A program made the position numbers and the translations under genes. From contig JBATUR010000032.1 of NCBI GenBank assembly GCA_049671305.1, positions 26,952 to 90,951 on the forward strand: DNA of 64,000 bases, read 5' to 3'. Position 1 is the first letter of the stretch. Each line of letters begins with the position of its first letter. This document shows, in pieces, positions 1 to 9,252 of this stretch. Below the pieces are notes generated by a model. That model was not told where the DNA came from. It searched no databases and was given only the letters and a program-made list of their open reading frames with translations. The stretch comes from CADCTM01 sp049671305 (GTDB lineage Bacteria > Cyanobacteriota > Cyanobacteriia > Cyanobacteriales > Coleofasciculaceae).

Positions 1-72
1 TAAAGTGCAATAAACTTTATTACTTTTTCTAGACCTATAGTTTGTTTAATGTGTGATCAAGGAGTGAGGATA

Positions 73-1269
73 ATGCAACTAAAGCCAACGACTGATGTAA
101 CTAAACAGTATGCGGCTGAGGCTAATGAAGGCTGCCAACGGGCGTGGGTAGAAATTGACCGGGCGGCGCTGTCTGAAAATGTGCGCCAATTAAAGCAGCT
201 TTTAAAGCCTTCTACCCAACTCATGGCGGTGGTAAAAGCAGATGCTTATGGGCATGGTGCGACTATGGTTGCCGAAACGGTGTTAGAAGCAGGCGCGGCG
301 GGCTTGTGTGTGGCGACTTTGGTGGAGGGTATTCAACTGCGGGAAGCAGGTATTGGGGCGCCAATTTTGCTCTTGGGGGCAACCAATACACCTCAACAAG
401 TTTATGCGATCGCCAATTGGCAATTGCAACCAACTCTTTGCACTCCCCAACAGGCGCTGATTTTTTCGGAAACCCTCAGCAAGCTGAAAATTACGCTGCC
501 TGTACATTTGATGCTGGATACGGGAATGTCTCGCCTAGGGATGCCTTGGCAGGAAGCGGTGTCGTTTGCCCAACTTGTGCAAAGCTTGCCTTATCTGGAA
601 ATTCAAAGCGTTTTCTCTCATCTGGCAACAGCGGATAGCCTTGATACGACGGTGATGAGACTACAGCAGCAAAGATTTGAAGAAGCGATCGCACAACTTC
701 AAGATGTCGGCATCAATCCACCAAATTTGCACTTAGCCAATTCTGCTGCCACATTAACAGATCCCGCGTTACATTACGATTGGGTAAGAGCCGGATTAGC
801 GCTTTATGGTCTTTATCCGGCTGATCATTTGCGTCAGGCAATCAATCTCAAACCAGTGATGCAGGTAAAAGCGCGAGTAACACAAGTTAAAACTATTGCT
901 GCTGGTACTGGTGTTAGTTATGGTTATCAATTTATCGCCGATCGCGAATTACGTCTAGCGGTTGTAGGTATCGGCTATGCTGATGGTATCCCACGCAATC
1001 TTTCTAATCAATTAACAGTTTTAATTCGGGGTCAGAAAGTGAGGCAAATTGGAGCAATTACAATGGATCAAATCATGCTGGATGTCAGTAATATTCCTGA
1101 TCTTCAGACAGATGAAGTGGTCACACTAATTGGTCAAGATGGAAACTTATCAATTGCTGCTGATGACTGGGCTCAAATGTTAGGCACAATTTCTTGGGAA
1201 ATTTTATGCAGTTTTAAACATCGCTTGCCACGTGTAATTGCTCATAAATATGCAGCTTTTTACAAATAA
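73..1269 (+). CDS. alr: alanine racemase
   Basis: PLP-dependent enzyme converting L-alanine to D-alanine for peptidoglycan. The motif AVVKADAYGHG carries the PLP-binding lysine (K55 from the chosen start), and GVSYGYQF followed by VGIGYADGIPR matches the C-terminal beta-domain with the catalytic tyrosine. At about 398 residues it has the normal family length. The frame is open from ATG at 49, but the ATG at 73 follows a GAGGATA stretch and removes an untypical eight-residue extension, so 73 is preferred. It stands alone; the next gene begins about 190 bases downstream. Confidence 0.95.
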   Translation: MQLKPTTDVTKQYAAEANEGCQRAWVEIDRAALSENVRQLKQLLKPSTQLMAVVKADAYGHGATMVAETVLEAGAAGLCVATLVEGIQLREAGIGAPILLLGATNTPQQVYAIANWQLQPTLCTPQQALIFSETLSKLKITLPVHLMLDTGMSRLGMPWQEAVSFAQLVQSLPYLEIQSVFSHLATADSLDTTVMRLQQQRFEEAIAQLQDVGINPPNLHLANSAATLTDPALHYDWVRAGLALYGLYPADHLRQAINLKPVMQVKARVTQVKTIAAGTGVSYGYQFIADRELRLAVVGIGYADGIPRNLSNQLTVLIRGQKVRQIGAITMDQIMLDVSNIPDLQTDEVVTLIGQDGNLSIAADDWAQMLGTISWEILCSFKHRLPRVIAHKYAAFYK

Positions 1270-1316
1270 AAAATTTGAGGATTAATTCCAACTTTAAACA
1301 GCACTTTAGTCGCCTT

Positions 1317-1353
1317 TTTCTGGCGTGATCAAACCGTCTGAGTACGCCAGAAA
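1317..1353. terminator. hairpin downstream of alr
   Basis: A perfect 10-bp inverted repeat, TTTCTGGCGT (1317-1326) and ACGCCAGAAA (1344-1353), with a 17-base loop. No T-run follows on the plus strand, so it is only a possible terminator or RNA 3' end for alr. Confidence 0.3.
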
Positions 1354-1462
1354 TGCTCACTGATTTTCGTTATCTAGCAATTCTTTTGTGTTTATGAGGT
1401 AAATTCAATTACCAATCTATATTTTGATCATTATTTTTGTTGAATAGAGCAGGTTACCTAAT

Positions 1463-3523
1463 ATGCAAACAGAAAAATTCCCACTCCTAACACCACCAGT
1501 TGCCGAAAAACATCCCCAATCTCTAATTACCCACAAAGATGAGCGAATTGACAACTATTTTTGGCTACGCGATCGCCAAAATCCTCAAACTATCGCTTAT
1601 TTAGAAGCCGAAAATGCCTATACAGAAGCGATGATGCAGCATACAGAAACGCTGCAAGCTAGCCTTTATAATGAGATGCTGGCTCGTATTAAAGAAACTG
1701 ATCTTTCTGTGCCTTATCAACAAGGCGATTATTATTATTATTCTCGCACAGAAACCGGAAAATCTTATCCAATTCATTGTCGTAAAAAAGGTAGCCTGGA
1801 AAATCAAGAAGAAATCCTGCTTGATCAAAACCAACTTGCTGATGGTCATGAATATTTTAGCTTAGGGACTTTTAAAGTTAGCCCCAATCATCAAATCTTA
1901 GCTTATTCAATTGATACCAGCGGTTCAGAACAATACACACTGTTTTTTCTAGATATTGCCACAAAAAAACTATATCCAGAAAAAATCATAGATACCTATT
2001 TTTCTTTAGCTTGGGGCAACGATAACTCTACAATATTTTATACAAAAGTTGATGCCACCAACCGCCCTTATCAACTTTTACGACATACATTAGGTAGCGT
2101 ATCAGAAACTGATATTCTTATTTACGAAGAGCCTGATGATTCTTACTTTCTCTCCGTAGGTAGAACCCGCAGTCAGGCTTATATAGTGATGAGTTTGGGT
2201 AGTAAAATTACCTCAGAAGTTCACTATTTAGATGCGAATAATCCCTTGGGAAATTTTCAAGTCATTCATTCACGGCAGCAAGGCATAGAATATGATATTG
2301 AACATCATCAAGATTACTTTTATATTGTCACTAACGAACAGGCAATTAACTTTAAATTAGTAAAAACTCCGGTAGCAACTCCAGCAAAACCGAATTGGGA
2401 AACTATAATTGAGCATCGAGAAGATGTCCTTTTGTCAAGCGTTATTGCTTTTGCTAACTACTTAGTAATTGTAGAAAGAAAAGCTGGCTTGCCGCTCATG
2501 CGAGTGCAAAACATTGCAACATTGGAAGAGCAAAATATTCCCTTTCCAGAGCCAACTTATGCCATTTCCTTGGGTAATAATCCAGAGTTTAATACTACAA
2601 AATTACGATTCAATTACACCTCATTAATCACACCTTCTTCAGTGTTTGATTATGATATGGCAACTGGTGAGCAAGAGTTGAAAAAAGAAACAGAGGTAAT
2701 GGGTGGTTATGATCGAAATCAATACGCCAGTGAGTGGATTTTTGCCAAGGCAGCGGATGGTACATTAATTCCGATTTCTCTGGTTTATAAAAAAGGCATC
2801 AAAAAAGATGGCAGAAATCCTTTATTTCTCACAGGATATGGCTCTTATGGTGCTTCCTATCCTGCTTCATTTTCTAGCAGCAGACTATCACTATTAAATC
2901 GCGGAGTTGCCATTGCTATCGCCCATATTCGTGGCGGCGGTGAAATGGGACGAAAATGGTATGAAGATGGTAAATTTTTACAGAAAACTAACACCTTTAC
3001 CGATTTTATTGCTTGTGCTGAACATTTAATTGCCCAAAAATGGACATCAAGTAATCATCTAGCAATTTCCGGCGGCAGTGCAGGTGGGTTATTAATGGGG
3101 GCTGTAATTAATATGCGTCCCGAACTTTTTAAAGTTGTGATAGCGGCGGTGCCTTTTGTTGATGTAGTCACAACTATTCTTGATACTTCTTTGCCACTTT
3201 CTGCTATGGAATGGGAAGAATGGGGTAATCCTAATCAGCAAGTTTATTATGATTACATGAAGTCTTATTCTCCTTATGATAATATTAAGCAGCAAAATTA
3301 TCCACACCTATTAATTATTGCTGGCTTAAATGATTCTCGCGTCAAATACTGGGAGCCTGCTAAGTGGGCGGCTAAACTAAGAGAGTTGAAAACTGACCAA
3401 AATCTGCTCTTACTAAAAACTAACATGGGCGCAGGACATGGAGGCGCTTCAGGACGTTATGAAAGTCTGAAAGAGGCGGCTTTTGAATATGCTTTTGTTT
3501 TGGATCGATTAGGCTTAAACTAA
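1463..3523 (+). CDS. ptrB: S9A prolyl oligopeptidase family protein (oligopeptidase B-like)
   Basis: Serine peptidase that cleaves short peptides. It has an N-terminal seven-bladed propeller (about residues 75-400) and a C-terminal alpha/beta-hydrolase domain. The visible triad is S539 in GGSAGG, D624 in LNDSRV and H659 in GAGHGG. The GAGHGGASGR tail and the 686-residue length fit oligopeptidase B (dibasic-site cleavage) better than proline-specific endopeptidase, but specificity is inferred. No signal peptide is evident, so it is probably cytoplasmic. Confidence 0.9.
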   Translation: MQTEKFPLLTPPVAEKHPQSLITHKDERIDNYFWLRDRQNPQTIAYLEAENAYTEAMMQHTETLQASLYNEMLARIKETDLSVPYQQGDYYYYSRTETGKSYPIHCRKKGSLENQEEILLDQNQLADGHEYFSLGTFKVSPNHQILAYSIDTSGSEQYTLFFLDIATKKLYPEKIIDTYFSLAWGNDNSTIFYTKVDATNRPYQLLRHTLGSVSETDILIYEEPDDSYFLSVGRTRSQAYIVMSLGSKITSEVHYLDANNPLGNFQVIHSRQQGIEYDIEHHQDYFYIVTNEQAINFKLVKTPVATPAKPNWETIIEHREDVLLSSVIAFANYLVIVERKAGLPLMRVQNIATLEEQNIPFPEPTYAISLGNNPEFNTTKLRFNYTSLITPSSVFDYDMATGEQELKKETEVMGGYDRNQYASEWIFAKAADGTLIPISLVYKKGIKKDGRNPLFLTGYGSYGASYPASFSSSRLSLLNRGVAIAIAHIRGGGEMGRKWYEDGKFLQKTNTFTDFIACAEHLIAQKWTSSNHLAISGGSAGGLLMGAVINMRPELFKVVIAAVPFVDVVTTILDTSLPLSAMEWEEWGNPNQQVYYDYMKSYSPYDNIKQQNYPHLLIIAGLNDSRVKYWEPAKWAAKLRELKTDQNLLLLKTNMGAGHGGASGRYESLKEAAFEYAFVLDRLGLN

Positions 3524-3586
3524 GAAATTATATTTTCAATAAAGGATAAAATTGCACAATCAATTCAGGGAAAAAAAGAGGTTGTA

Positions 3587-4444
3587 ATGAAGATTTTGGC
3601 TTTTGATTTTCCCCCAGTGTTAAACCGTTTTGATATAGCTTCTTGGTTTAACAAGAATTTAATCGATCTGGGGTTTCAATTTAGTACTAAACTCTTCTCG
3701 GCGCTGTTAATTATTGTCTTTACTCGCTATGCAATTGATTTAGTTGCTCGCGGAACTCGCCGCGCTTTTAGTCCCGTTGAGCCAACTCTGCGTAAATTCC
3801 TGGTTCAAGCTTCAGAAATATTAACGCTGGTAATTGGAATTGTGGCTTTTTTAAGCGCATTAGGAATTCAAGCCACGAGTTTAGTTGCAGTTGTCGGTGC
3901 TGCTGGTTTAGCTGTTGGCTTGGCATTGCAAAATACACTATCGCATTTTGCTGCTGGTGTCATGTTACTCAATCAGCGCCCCTTTGAAGTTGGTGATTTT
4001 ATTGAAGGTCCAGCCGGTGTTAAGGGTGTGGTAGATACTATTGGCATTTTTTCTACAACGGTTGTAACTCCTGATAATATAAAAATTATTGTTCCTAATA
4101 ATAGTTTGTTCAGTGGAGTATTAAAGAATACAACAGCTTTGGGGACGCGGCGAGTAGACTTAAAAATAGATATTGGAAATCGCTCTATTGATCCCACCAT
4201 TATTTTGCTTTTGTCGTTTGTACAACCTCATCCCTTAGTTTTAGACCATCCTAAAACGACTTGTCATGTTGCTTCAATTTCACCCAAGGGAACAGTTCTC
4301 TATTTACGTCCTTGGTGTAGGGCAGAAGTTTATGAACAAGTTAATTCAGAAGTGCAGCAGTTGGTTAAAGAAGCATTAAGTGAGGGAGATTTCTCGCAAG
4401 TTGTACAAAAGCCTTTGGATGATCCCGGCAACCCTAGTAGTTAA
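3587..4444 (+). CDS. mscS: small MscS-family mechanosensitive channel
   Basis: Predicted inner-membrane tension-gated channel that releases solutes on osmotic downshock. Three hydrophobic segments are visible (about residues 35-55, 80-97 and 103-135). The third, rich in Gly and Ala (VGAAGLAVGLALQNTLSHFAAG), is the MscS pore helix. It is followed by the beta-domain signature RPFEVGDFIEGPAGVKGVV with later IIVPNNSLFSG. At 285 residues it matches the minimal E. coli MscS plan with no extra domains. It starts 63 bases after the peptidase gene, same strand. Confidence 0.88.
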   Translation: MKILAFDFPPVLNRFDIASWFNKNLIDLGFQFSTKLFSALLIIVFTRYAIDLVARGTRRAFSPVEPTLRKFLVQASEILTLVIGIVAFLSALGIQATSLVAVVGAAGLAVGLALQNTLSHFAAGVMLLNQRPFEVGDFIEGPAGVKGVVDTIGIFSTTVVTPDNIKIIVPNNSLFSGVLKNTTALGTRRVDLKIDIGNRSIDPTIILLLSFVQPHPLVLDHPKTTCHVASISPKGTVLYLRPWCRAEVYEQVNSEVQQLVKEALSEGDFSQVVQKPLDDPGNPSS

Positions 4445-4481
4445 GTTGGTTAATAAATAGCAAGTATCTTAGTTTTAAATA

Positions 4482-4517
4482 ATAGTATCGCGACGATTTG
4501 TTAATCGTCGCGACTAT
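4482..4517. terminator. bidirectional hairpin between convergent genes
   Basis: A stem CGCGACGATT (4489-4498) / AATCGTCGCG (4503-4512) with a TGTT tetraloop, extended by ATAGT/ACTAT outside a two-base bulge. It lies between the mscS end and the convergent glycosyltransferase end, the place expected for a shared terminator. No long T-run is present. Confidence 0.5.
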
Positions 4518-4609
4518 CAGCAGTTTGCCTACACAGACTTGCTCTTATAACCAAATGTTGCAGACTTTGTTGACCTGCCCCTAGCAAATCTCAGGGCAAG
4601 ATTATCGTG

Positions 4610-5884
4610 TTAAGCGCTAGCTTGGTTTAACACCTTTATCTTTACCGGCTCCTCTAACAAGTTATTGTAGAGGTCACTCAGTTGATGGGCAACACCATCC
4701 CAACTAAATTTATTCTCAACTCGAACTCTGGCATTCGCCCCTAGTTGGTTTCTCCAGTCTGGGTTAGAGAGAATACGGTCAATAGCGGCGGCAAAGGCAG
4801 CTTCGTCTTGCGGTGGCGCAAGCATCCCTGTTTCTTCATGCACAACGGTAAATTGTAAACCACCGACATCACTGGCAACGACTGGTGTGCTACTTGCCAT
4901 CGCTTCAATGGCAACTAAACCAAAGGGTTCGTAGTGACTGGGAACTACGCAGACATCGGCAGCAGCGTAGTAAGCGGGTAAAACATCATCGCCCAAGCGT
5001 CCAGGGAAGCTGGCAATATCGTTCATACCAAGTTCAGCGACAATTTTCTCAATACGCTCACGTTCGATGCCGTCACTTCGTCCAGGACGAGAACCGCCAC
5101 CAATAACTAAGTTGATTTTCTTTTTGCCCCGTAGTTGCGACATTCCAACTGCCCGGACTAAAGTTTCTATGCCTTTACGGGGATCAAAGCGTCCTACATA
5201 AAAGATCATCAAGGCATCAGGATCAATTCCTAGCAACTCACGCGCTGCTTGCTTATCAATTGAGCCAAAACGCTGAATATCTGTGCCGCAGGGGATAATA
5301 TCGACATTGCCTTTGCTAGAAACCAGCGATCGCATATGTTCCTTTTCCTGGGGACTCGTTGCTACAATACGTTCTGAATTCTCTAATACCGCTTTCTCCA
5401 CAGCCAAACGAGTACTAGCAATCATCGGCACAGTTGTCATTGACTTGTACTTCACAGCACCAAGTGAATGATAAGTATGAACTAGCTCAATGGGTTGGTG
5501 TTTCTTCAGTTCCATTCCCACCCAAGCAGAAATCCAGTAGTTTGTATGGACTAAAGAATAGTTGATCCCCGATTTTTGTTGAAACTTAAGCAACTCTTCA
5601 ACAAACGTACCTGCATAGTCAAATATTTCATTGCGTGGTACAAATTCATCAGGACCTGCAATCAAGCGAATAGTCCGACAATTCGGACCATGTTCCACTA
5701 TTTTCGGTTGCTCACTATTTGCTGACCGGGTAAACATATCCACTTTCCAACCCTGGTCAGCAAGTGCCTCACCCACTTGCCGCACATAAACATTCTGTCC
5801 TCCAGCTTCTTCTTTCCCAATTTCTATTGCAGGATCGCCGTGAACTGAAATCAGTGCAATGTGCTTGCTATTCATAGTACTCAT
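4610..5884 (-). CDS. GT4 glycosyltransferase, sucrose-phosphate synthase-like
   Basis: Retaining GT-B glycosyltransferase. The N-terminal LISVHGDPAIEIGKEEAGGQNVYV resembles the donor-site region of the sucrose-phosphate synthase/sucrose synthase group, and the C-terminal EX7E motif is EPFGLVAIE. It is about 424 residues, the size of the short (one-domain) cyanobacterial SPS, with no phosphatase domain attached. The frame is open from ATG at 5956, but ATG at 5884 (MSTMNSKHIAL) starts just before the conserved fold and is preferred; ATG at 5875 is also possible. UDP-glucose as donor and sucrose-6-phosphate as product are inference. It could be another GT4 of carbohydrate metabolism. Confidence 0.82.
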   Translation of the reverse strand: MSTMNSKHIALISVHGDPAIEIGKEEAGGQNVYVRQVGEALADQGWKVDMFTRSANSEQPKIVEHGPNCRTIRLIAGPDEFVPRNEIFDYAGTFVEELLKFQQKSGINYSLVHTNYWISAWVGMELKKHQPIELVHTYHSLGAVKYKSMTTVPMIASTRLAVEKAVLENSERIVATSPQEKEHMRSLVSSKGNVDIIPCGTDIQRFGSIDKQAARELLGIDPDALMIFYVGRFDPRKGIETLVRAVGMSQLRGKKKINLVIGGGSRPGRSDGIERERIEKIVAELGMNDIASFPGRLGDDVLPAYYAAADVCVVPSHYEPFGLVAIEAMASSTPVVASDVGGLQFTVVHEETGMLAPPQDEAAFAAAIDRILSNPDWRNQLGANARVRVENKFSWDGVAHQLSDLYNNLLEEPVKIKVLNQASA

Positions 5885-6349
5885 AAGTTTGCTTTGTTCT
5901 GAAATGTGACAAAACTTCAGGTAGATCAGACGAGCGTCTGTTTCCCGACTAATCACTCAGTGTTAACTTTCTATTCAGTAGTTTAACATATATTAAGTAG
6001 CATAGTATTTTCCAGTCATCCCCAAAAAGGAGTAGATTCTGATTTTTTTCTGTATTACCTGTTACTCTTTTCGTCTTACATTGGAGATAAATTGTATTAC
6101 GAACTTACTCTTTTTAGTAATACCTAGTAATACCATACACCCTAGGTGTCAAAAGAAAAAGTTACCGACAGAGAAAATTTAGAGCCTGATAAATTTCACC
6201 TCAAATTAATTCGCTTTTGCTGTATCAAAATCTGCAAAATAGACAAACCACCTCACTCTCACAAACATAAAAACACCAAAAATCCCACCAAAAAGCAGCA
6301 CTTGGACAGCAAATTAAAATAATTAGTAGTAAAAATCCGCAATACCTGC
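5885..6349. other. intergenic region, no gene seen
   Basis: AT-rich spacer between the divergently oriented glycosyltransferase and tRNA-Ser. It holds an AGTAATACC direct repeat around 6117-6133 and a small palindrome ACACC-CTA-GGTGT at 6137-6149. No open frame with a credible start and no structured RNA were recognised. Confidence 0.4.
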
Positions 6350-6355
6350 TATGAT
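6350..6355 (+). promoter_or_regulatory. extended -10 element upstream of tRNA-Ser
   Basis: TGCTATGAT contains an extended TGn motif joined to a -10-like TATGAT. It ends 16 bases before the mature tRNA, so a transcript would begin about 10 bases upstream of it. No good -35 is visible. Confidence 0.35.
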
Positions 6356-6371
6356 TCATAATCGTCGCCTT

Positions 6372-6463
6372 GGAGAGGTGGCTGAGTGGTCGAAAGCGGC
6401 AGATTGCTAATCTGTTGTATGGCAGGTAACTCCATACCGAGGGTTCGAATCCCTCCCTCTCCG
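6372..6463 (+). tRNA. trnS-GCU: tRNA-Ser (anticodon GCU)
   Basis: The acceptor stem GGAGAGG pairs with CCTCTCC, followed by discriminator G. The anticodon loop TTGCTAA holds GCT at 6406-6408, which decodes AGU/AGC. A long variable arm with stem GTATGG/CCATAC is the class II hallmark of serine tRNAs, and the T-loop reads GGTTCGAATCC. The 3' CCA is not encoded, which is normal in cyanobacteria. Confidence 0.97.
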
Positions 6464-6666
6464 TTCCCAAAGAATCAAATAAATTGATTAGCCCTTGCTG
6501 CCAATCTACGAGGGTAATTTTAGTATTAGCAGTCAAAAGTGTAACTTTTAAGTAAAAATCAACAAGACTTAGCTAGTCTATCTATAGGCAGAAAGTCAGC
6601 ATAGAATTAAACCTATTCAAATTGTGACGCATCTTACAACTACAACTAAAAAAGTTAAACATCCAG

Positions 6667-7944
6667 ATGACTAAACACACCATAGCCAGTAATTTTCAAC
6701 CCCGTTTTGCCATAGCCATAGCCTTAACCACCATCACCACAGGCTTTCTGACCGCTGCTTGTCAAAATACCGCAGGTAGCGGCGGCACAGCCGGTGGTGG
6801 CGGCGATCCAAATACCGTTAAAATCGTCTCCAGCTTACCAATGACCGGCAGTTCCCTCGGACAAACCCAAACCATCGTCAACGGCATCAAGCAAGTATTA
6901 GAAGAAAACAAAAACCTCGCCTGTGATGGCAAGATCAAAATCGAATACGAAACCTACGACGACGCCACCGCCTCTGCCGGAAAATGGGAACCCGCCCAGG
7001 TTACTTCCAACGCCAACAAAGCCGTTGCTGATAAAAACGTAGTTGCCGTAATTGGACACTTCAACTCTGGTGCAGCCAAACTTTCTATTCCCATCCTCAA
7101 CCAAGCTAACCTTGTAATGGTTAGCCCAGCCAACACCTATCCCGGTTTAACCAAACCAGGCAAAGGCGAACCAGGTGAACCAGAAAAATACTACCCTAAC
7201 AAAGTCCGTAACTACGCCCGTGTAGTGCCTGCCGACGATTTGCAAGGAGTTGCTGGGGCAAAGTGGGCAAAATCATTAGGCGCCAAAAAAGTTTATATTC
7301 TCAACGACCAAGAACTTTATGGTAAAGGGCTTGCCGATATTTTTGAAGCCACTGCCAAAAAAGAAGGAATAGAAGTATTGGGCAATGAAGGCATTAATCC
7401 CAAAGCCCCAGATTATCGCGCCTTAATGAACAAAATTCAAGCCCTCAACCCCGACTTAATTTATTTTGGCGGCATCACCCAAAACAATGGTGGACAGTTG
7501 GTCAAAGATATGCGTAACGTCGGCATGACGGCGGATAAAGTCAAGTTTATGGGACCTGATGGTATCTTTGAAAAAGCAATCATTGAAGCTGCGGGTAAAG
7601 ATGCAGAAGGTATTTATGCCACATTTGGCGGCGTACCTGCCAAAGAATTAACGGGTGAGGGTAAAACCTGGTACGAAAGCTACAAAAAACAATTTAAAGC
7701 TGAACCCGAAGCTTACGCCGCCTACGGTTACGAGTCGGCAAAAGTTGTCTATGATGCTATCAATAAAGCTTGCAAAAATGACCGTGTTGCTGTCCGAGAT
7801 GCCGTGATGGCAACGAAAGACTTTAAAGGTGTACTTGGTACTTGGAGTTTTGATGCCAATGGCGATACCAGCTTAACTACACTTTCCGGAAATACCGTCA
7901 AAGCCGGTAAGTGGGAATTTGTCCAAGCATTGAAAGCTGATTAA
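6667..7944 (+). CDS. livJ: branched-chain/neutral amino acid ABC transporter, substrate-binding lipoprotein
   Basis: Extracytoplasmic receptor of the type I periplasmic-binding fold (Peripla_BP_6/LivJ). The signal peptide ends in the lipobox LTAAC at about residues 28-32, followed by a Gly-rich linker, so it is probably lipid-anchored. The binding domain starts at VKIVSSLPMTGSSLGQT. It heads a five-gene set (receptor, two permeases, two ATPases), the same composition as the cyanobacterial Nat N-I permease, where this component is NatB. Neutral amino acids are therefore the likely substrates; the urea receptor UrtA is a more distant alternative. A strong hairpin follows the stop. Confidence 0.9.
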   Translation: MTKHTIASNFQPRFAIAIALTTITTGFLTAACQNTAGSGGTAGGGGDPNTVKIVSSLPMTGSSLGQTQTIVNGIKQVLEENKNLACDGKIKIEYETYDDATASAGKWEPAQVTSNANKAVADKNVVAVIGHFNSGAAKLSIPILNQANLVMVSPANTYPGLTKPGKGEPGEPEKYYPNKVRNYARVVPADDLQGVAGAKWAKSLGAKKVYILNDQELYGKGLADIFEATAKKEGIEVLGNEGINPKAPDYRALMNKIQALNPDLIYFGGITQNNGGQLVKDMRNVGMTADKVKFMGPDGIFEKAIIEAAGKDAEGIYATFGGVPAKELTGEGKTWYESYKKQFKAEPEAYAAYGYESAKVVYDAINKACKNDRVAVRDAVMATKDFKGVLGTWSFDANGDTSLTTLSGNTVKAGKWEFVQALKAD

Positions 7945-7967
7945 AGTTTTTCAGGACAACTCTGGAT

Positions 7968-7991
7968 GTAGAGTGGGCATTGCCCACCTAC
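7968..7991 (+). promoter_or_regulatory. intercistronic hairpin between receptor and permease genes
   Basis: GTGGGCA (7973-7979) and TGCCCAC (7981-7987) flank a single T; outer GTAG/CTAC pairs extend the stem around a one-base bulge. It lies directly after the binding-protein stop and about 100 bases before the first permease, so it could stabilise the upstream message or partly terminate transcription and thereby set a receptor:membrane ratio. Function is inferred from position. Confidence 0.45.
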
Positions 7992-8089
7992 TACTTATAA
8001 ATTTGATAAAAACGGCTCGTAGCTAATAGCACAGAAAACCTGATCATAGCCTTATAATCTAACGCAATCCCCAATTATTGCCCAATCCC

Positions 8090-9166
8090 ATGAAACAATG
8101 GCGTAAGCCCCTGCTCTACTGCATTTTCATCTATGTAGTCTTATTAATTGGTCCAATTGCTGGATTTGACTTGCCACGCATTTTGGCAGAAATTGCCAGT
8201 AATCCACAACTTCTGATTCAACAAATCTTAGTTGGTTTAGTTAACGGTTCAATTATTGCCATTATCGCCTTGGGTTACACCTTGGTTTATGGAATTATTG
8301 AACTGATTAATTTTGCTCATGGTGATTTGTATATGTTAGGCGCTTTTGGGGCGCTGACTGTGATGGGTGCTTTTGGTATTGAGGACGGCGCCCCTTGGTC
8401 TGTAGCGTTACCGGCAATGTTAGTATCACTATTAATTGCCACAGTGCTTTGTGCGGGTTTAAATGTTATTACTGAACGTTATGCTTACCGTCCTTTAAGA
8501 AATGCGCCTCGATTAGCACCCTTAATTAGTGCAATTGGAGTCTCTTTTATTTTCCAAAATATCGGCTTGTTTTGGGGCGGATTAAAAGCCTTTTTTCCCA
8601 TTATGGGTGGCAACTCGGCAGCACCGAAAAGCTTTCCAGATCTTTTACCTCGAATTGATATTCTCAAAGCTTTAGGAATTCAAAGCAATATTAACTTTAC
8701 AACTAAAGATTTAATCGTCTTAATTGTTGCTGTTGTTTTGATGGTGAGCTTAAATTTATTTGTGCAAAAAACTCGCCTTGGTAAGGCAATGCGGGCAACA
8801 GCTCAAAACCGGGATGCGGCGTTAATTATGGGTATTGATGTTGATAAAATTATTGCTCTAACGTTTTTAATTGGCGGTGCACTAGCGGGTTCGGCGGGGC
8901 TATTAGTAGGACTTTACAACAACACAATTGTTTTTACAATGGGCTTTACAGCAGGCTTACGAGCCTTTACAGCCGCTGTTTTGGGAGGTATTGGTAACAT
9001 TACCGGGGCAATGCTAGGAGGAGTGTTAATCGGGCTTCTATCGACGATTAGTGACCAGTATCTTTCAAGTCGTTGGACTGATGCTTGGGTGTTTGCCGTT
9101 TTAGTAATTATTTTGGCATTTCGCCCTGGTGGTTTGTTGGGTGAAAATGTTCAGGAGAAAGTTTAA
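8090..9166 (+). CDS. livH: branched-chain/neutral amino acid ABC transporter permease, LivH type
   Basis: Integral membrane subunit with about eight hydrophobic segments. The LivH/UrtB signature QQILVGLVNGSIIAIIALGYTLVYGIIELINFAHG stretches over residues about 42-78, and the EAA-like region near FTAGLRAFTAAVLGGIGNITGAMLGG contacts the ATPases. The frame can be read from TTG at 8078, but ATG at 8090 (MKQWRKPLLY) gives a normal positively charged start before the first membrane segment. It pairs with the following LivM-type permease; in Nat nomenclature these two are NatC/NatD, and which is which was not decided. Confidence 0.9.
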   Translation: MKQWRKPLLYCIFIYVVLLIGPIAGFDLPRILAEIASNPQLLIQQILVGLVNGSIIAIIALGYTLVYGIIELINFAHGDLYMLGAFGALTVMGAFGIEDGAPWSVALPAMLVSLLIATVLCAGLNVITERYAYRPLRNAPRLAPLISAIGVSFIFQNIGLFWGGLKAFFPIMGGNSAAPKSFPDLLPRIDILKALGIQSNINFTTKDLIVLIVAVVLMVSLNLFVQKTRLGKAMRATAQNRDAALIMGIDVDKIIALTFLIGGALAGSAGLLVGLYNNTIVFTMGFTAGLRAFTAAVLGGIGNITGAMLGGVLIGLLSTISDQYLSSRWTDAWVFAVLVIILAFRPGGLLGENVQEKV

Positions 9167-9252
9167 ATTGCTAATTTGTTAGAAGCTTACAGATAGATAA
9201 TTGTGAGAGTCATTAGTCAAGATACAAGAGATCAAGAAAGGCATAAAGATAA

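Noticed and set aside
6624..6637. GTGN8TAC resembling an NtcA site upstream of the amino acid transporter
   Set aside because: It lies only 30 bases before the start codon; an activating NtcA site there would place the transcript start within the gene.
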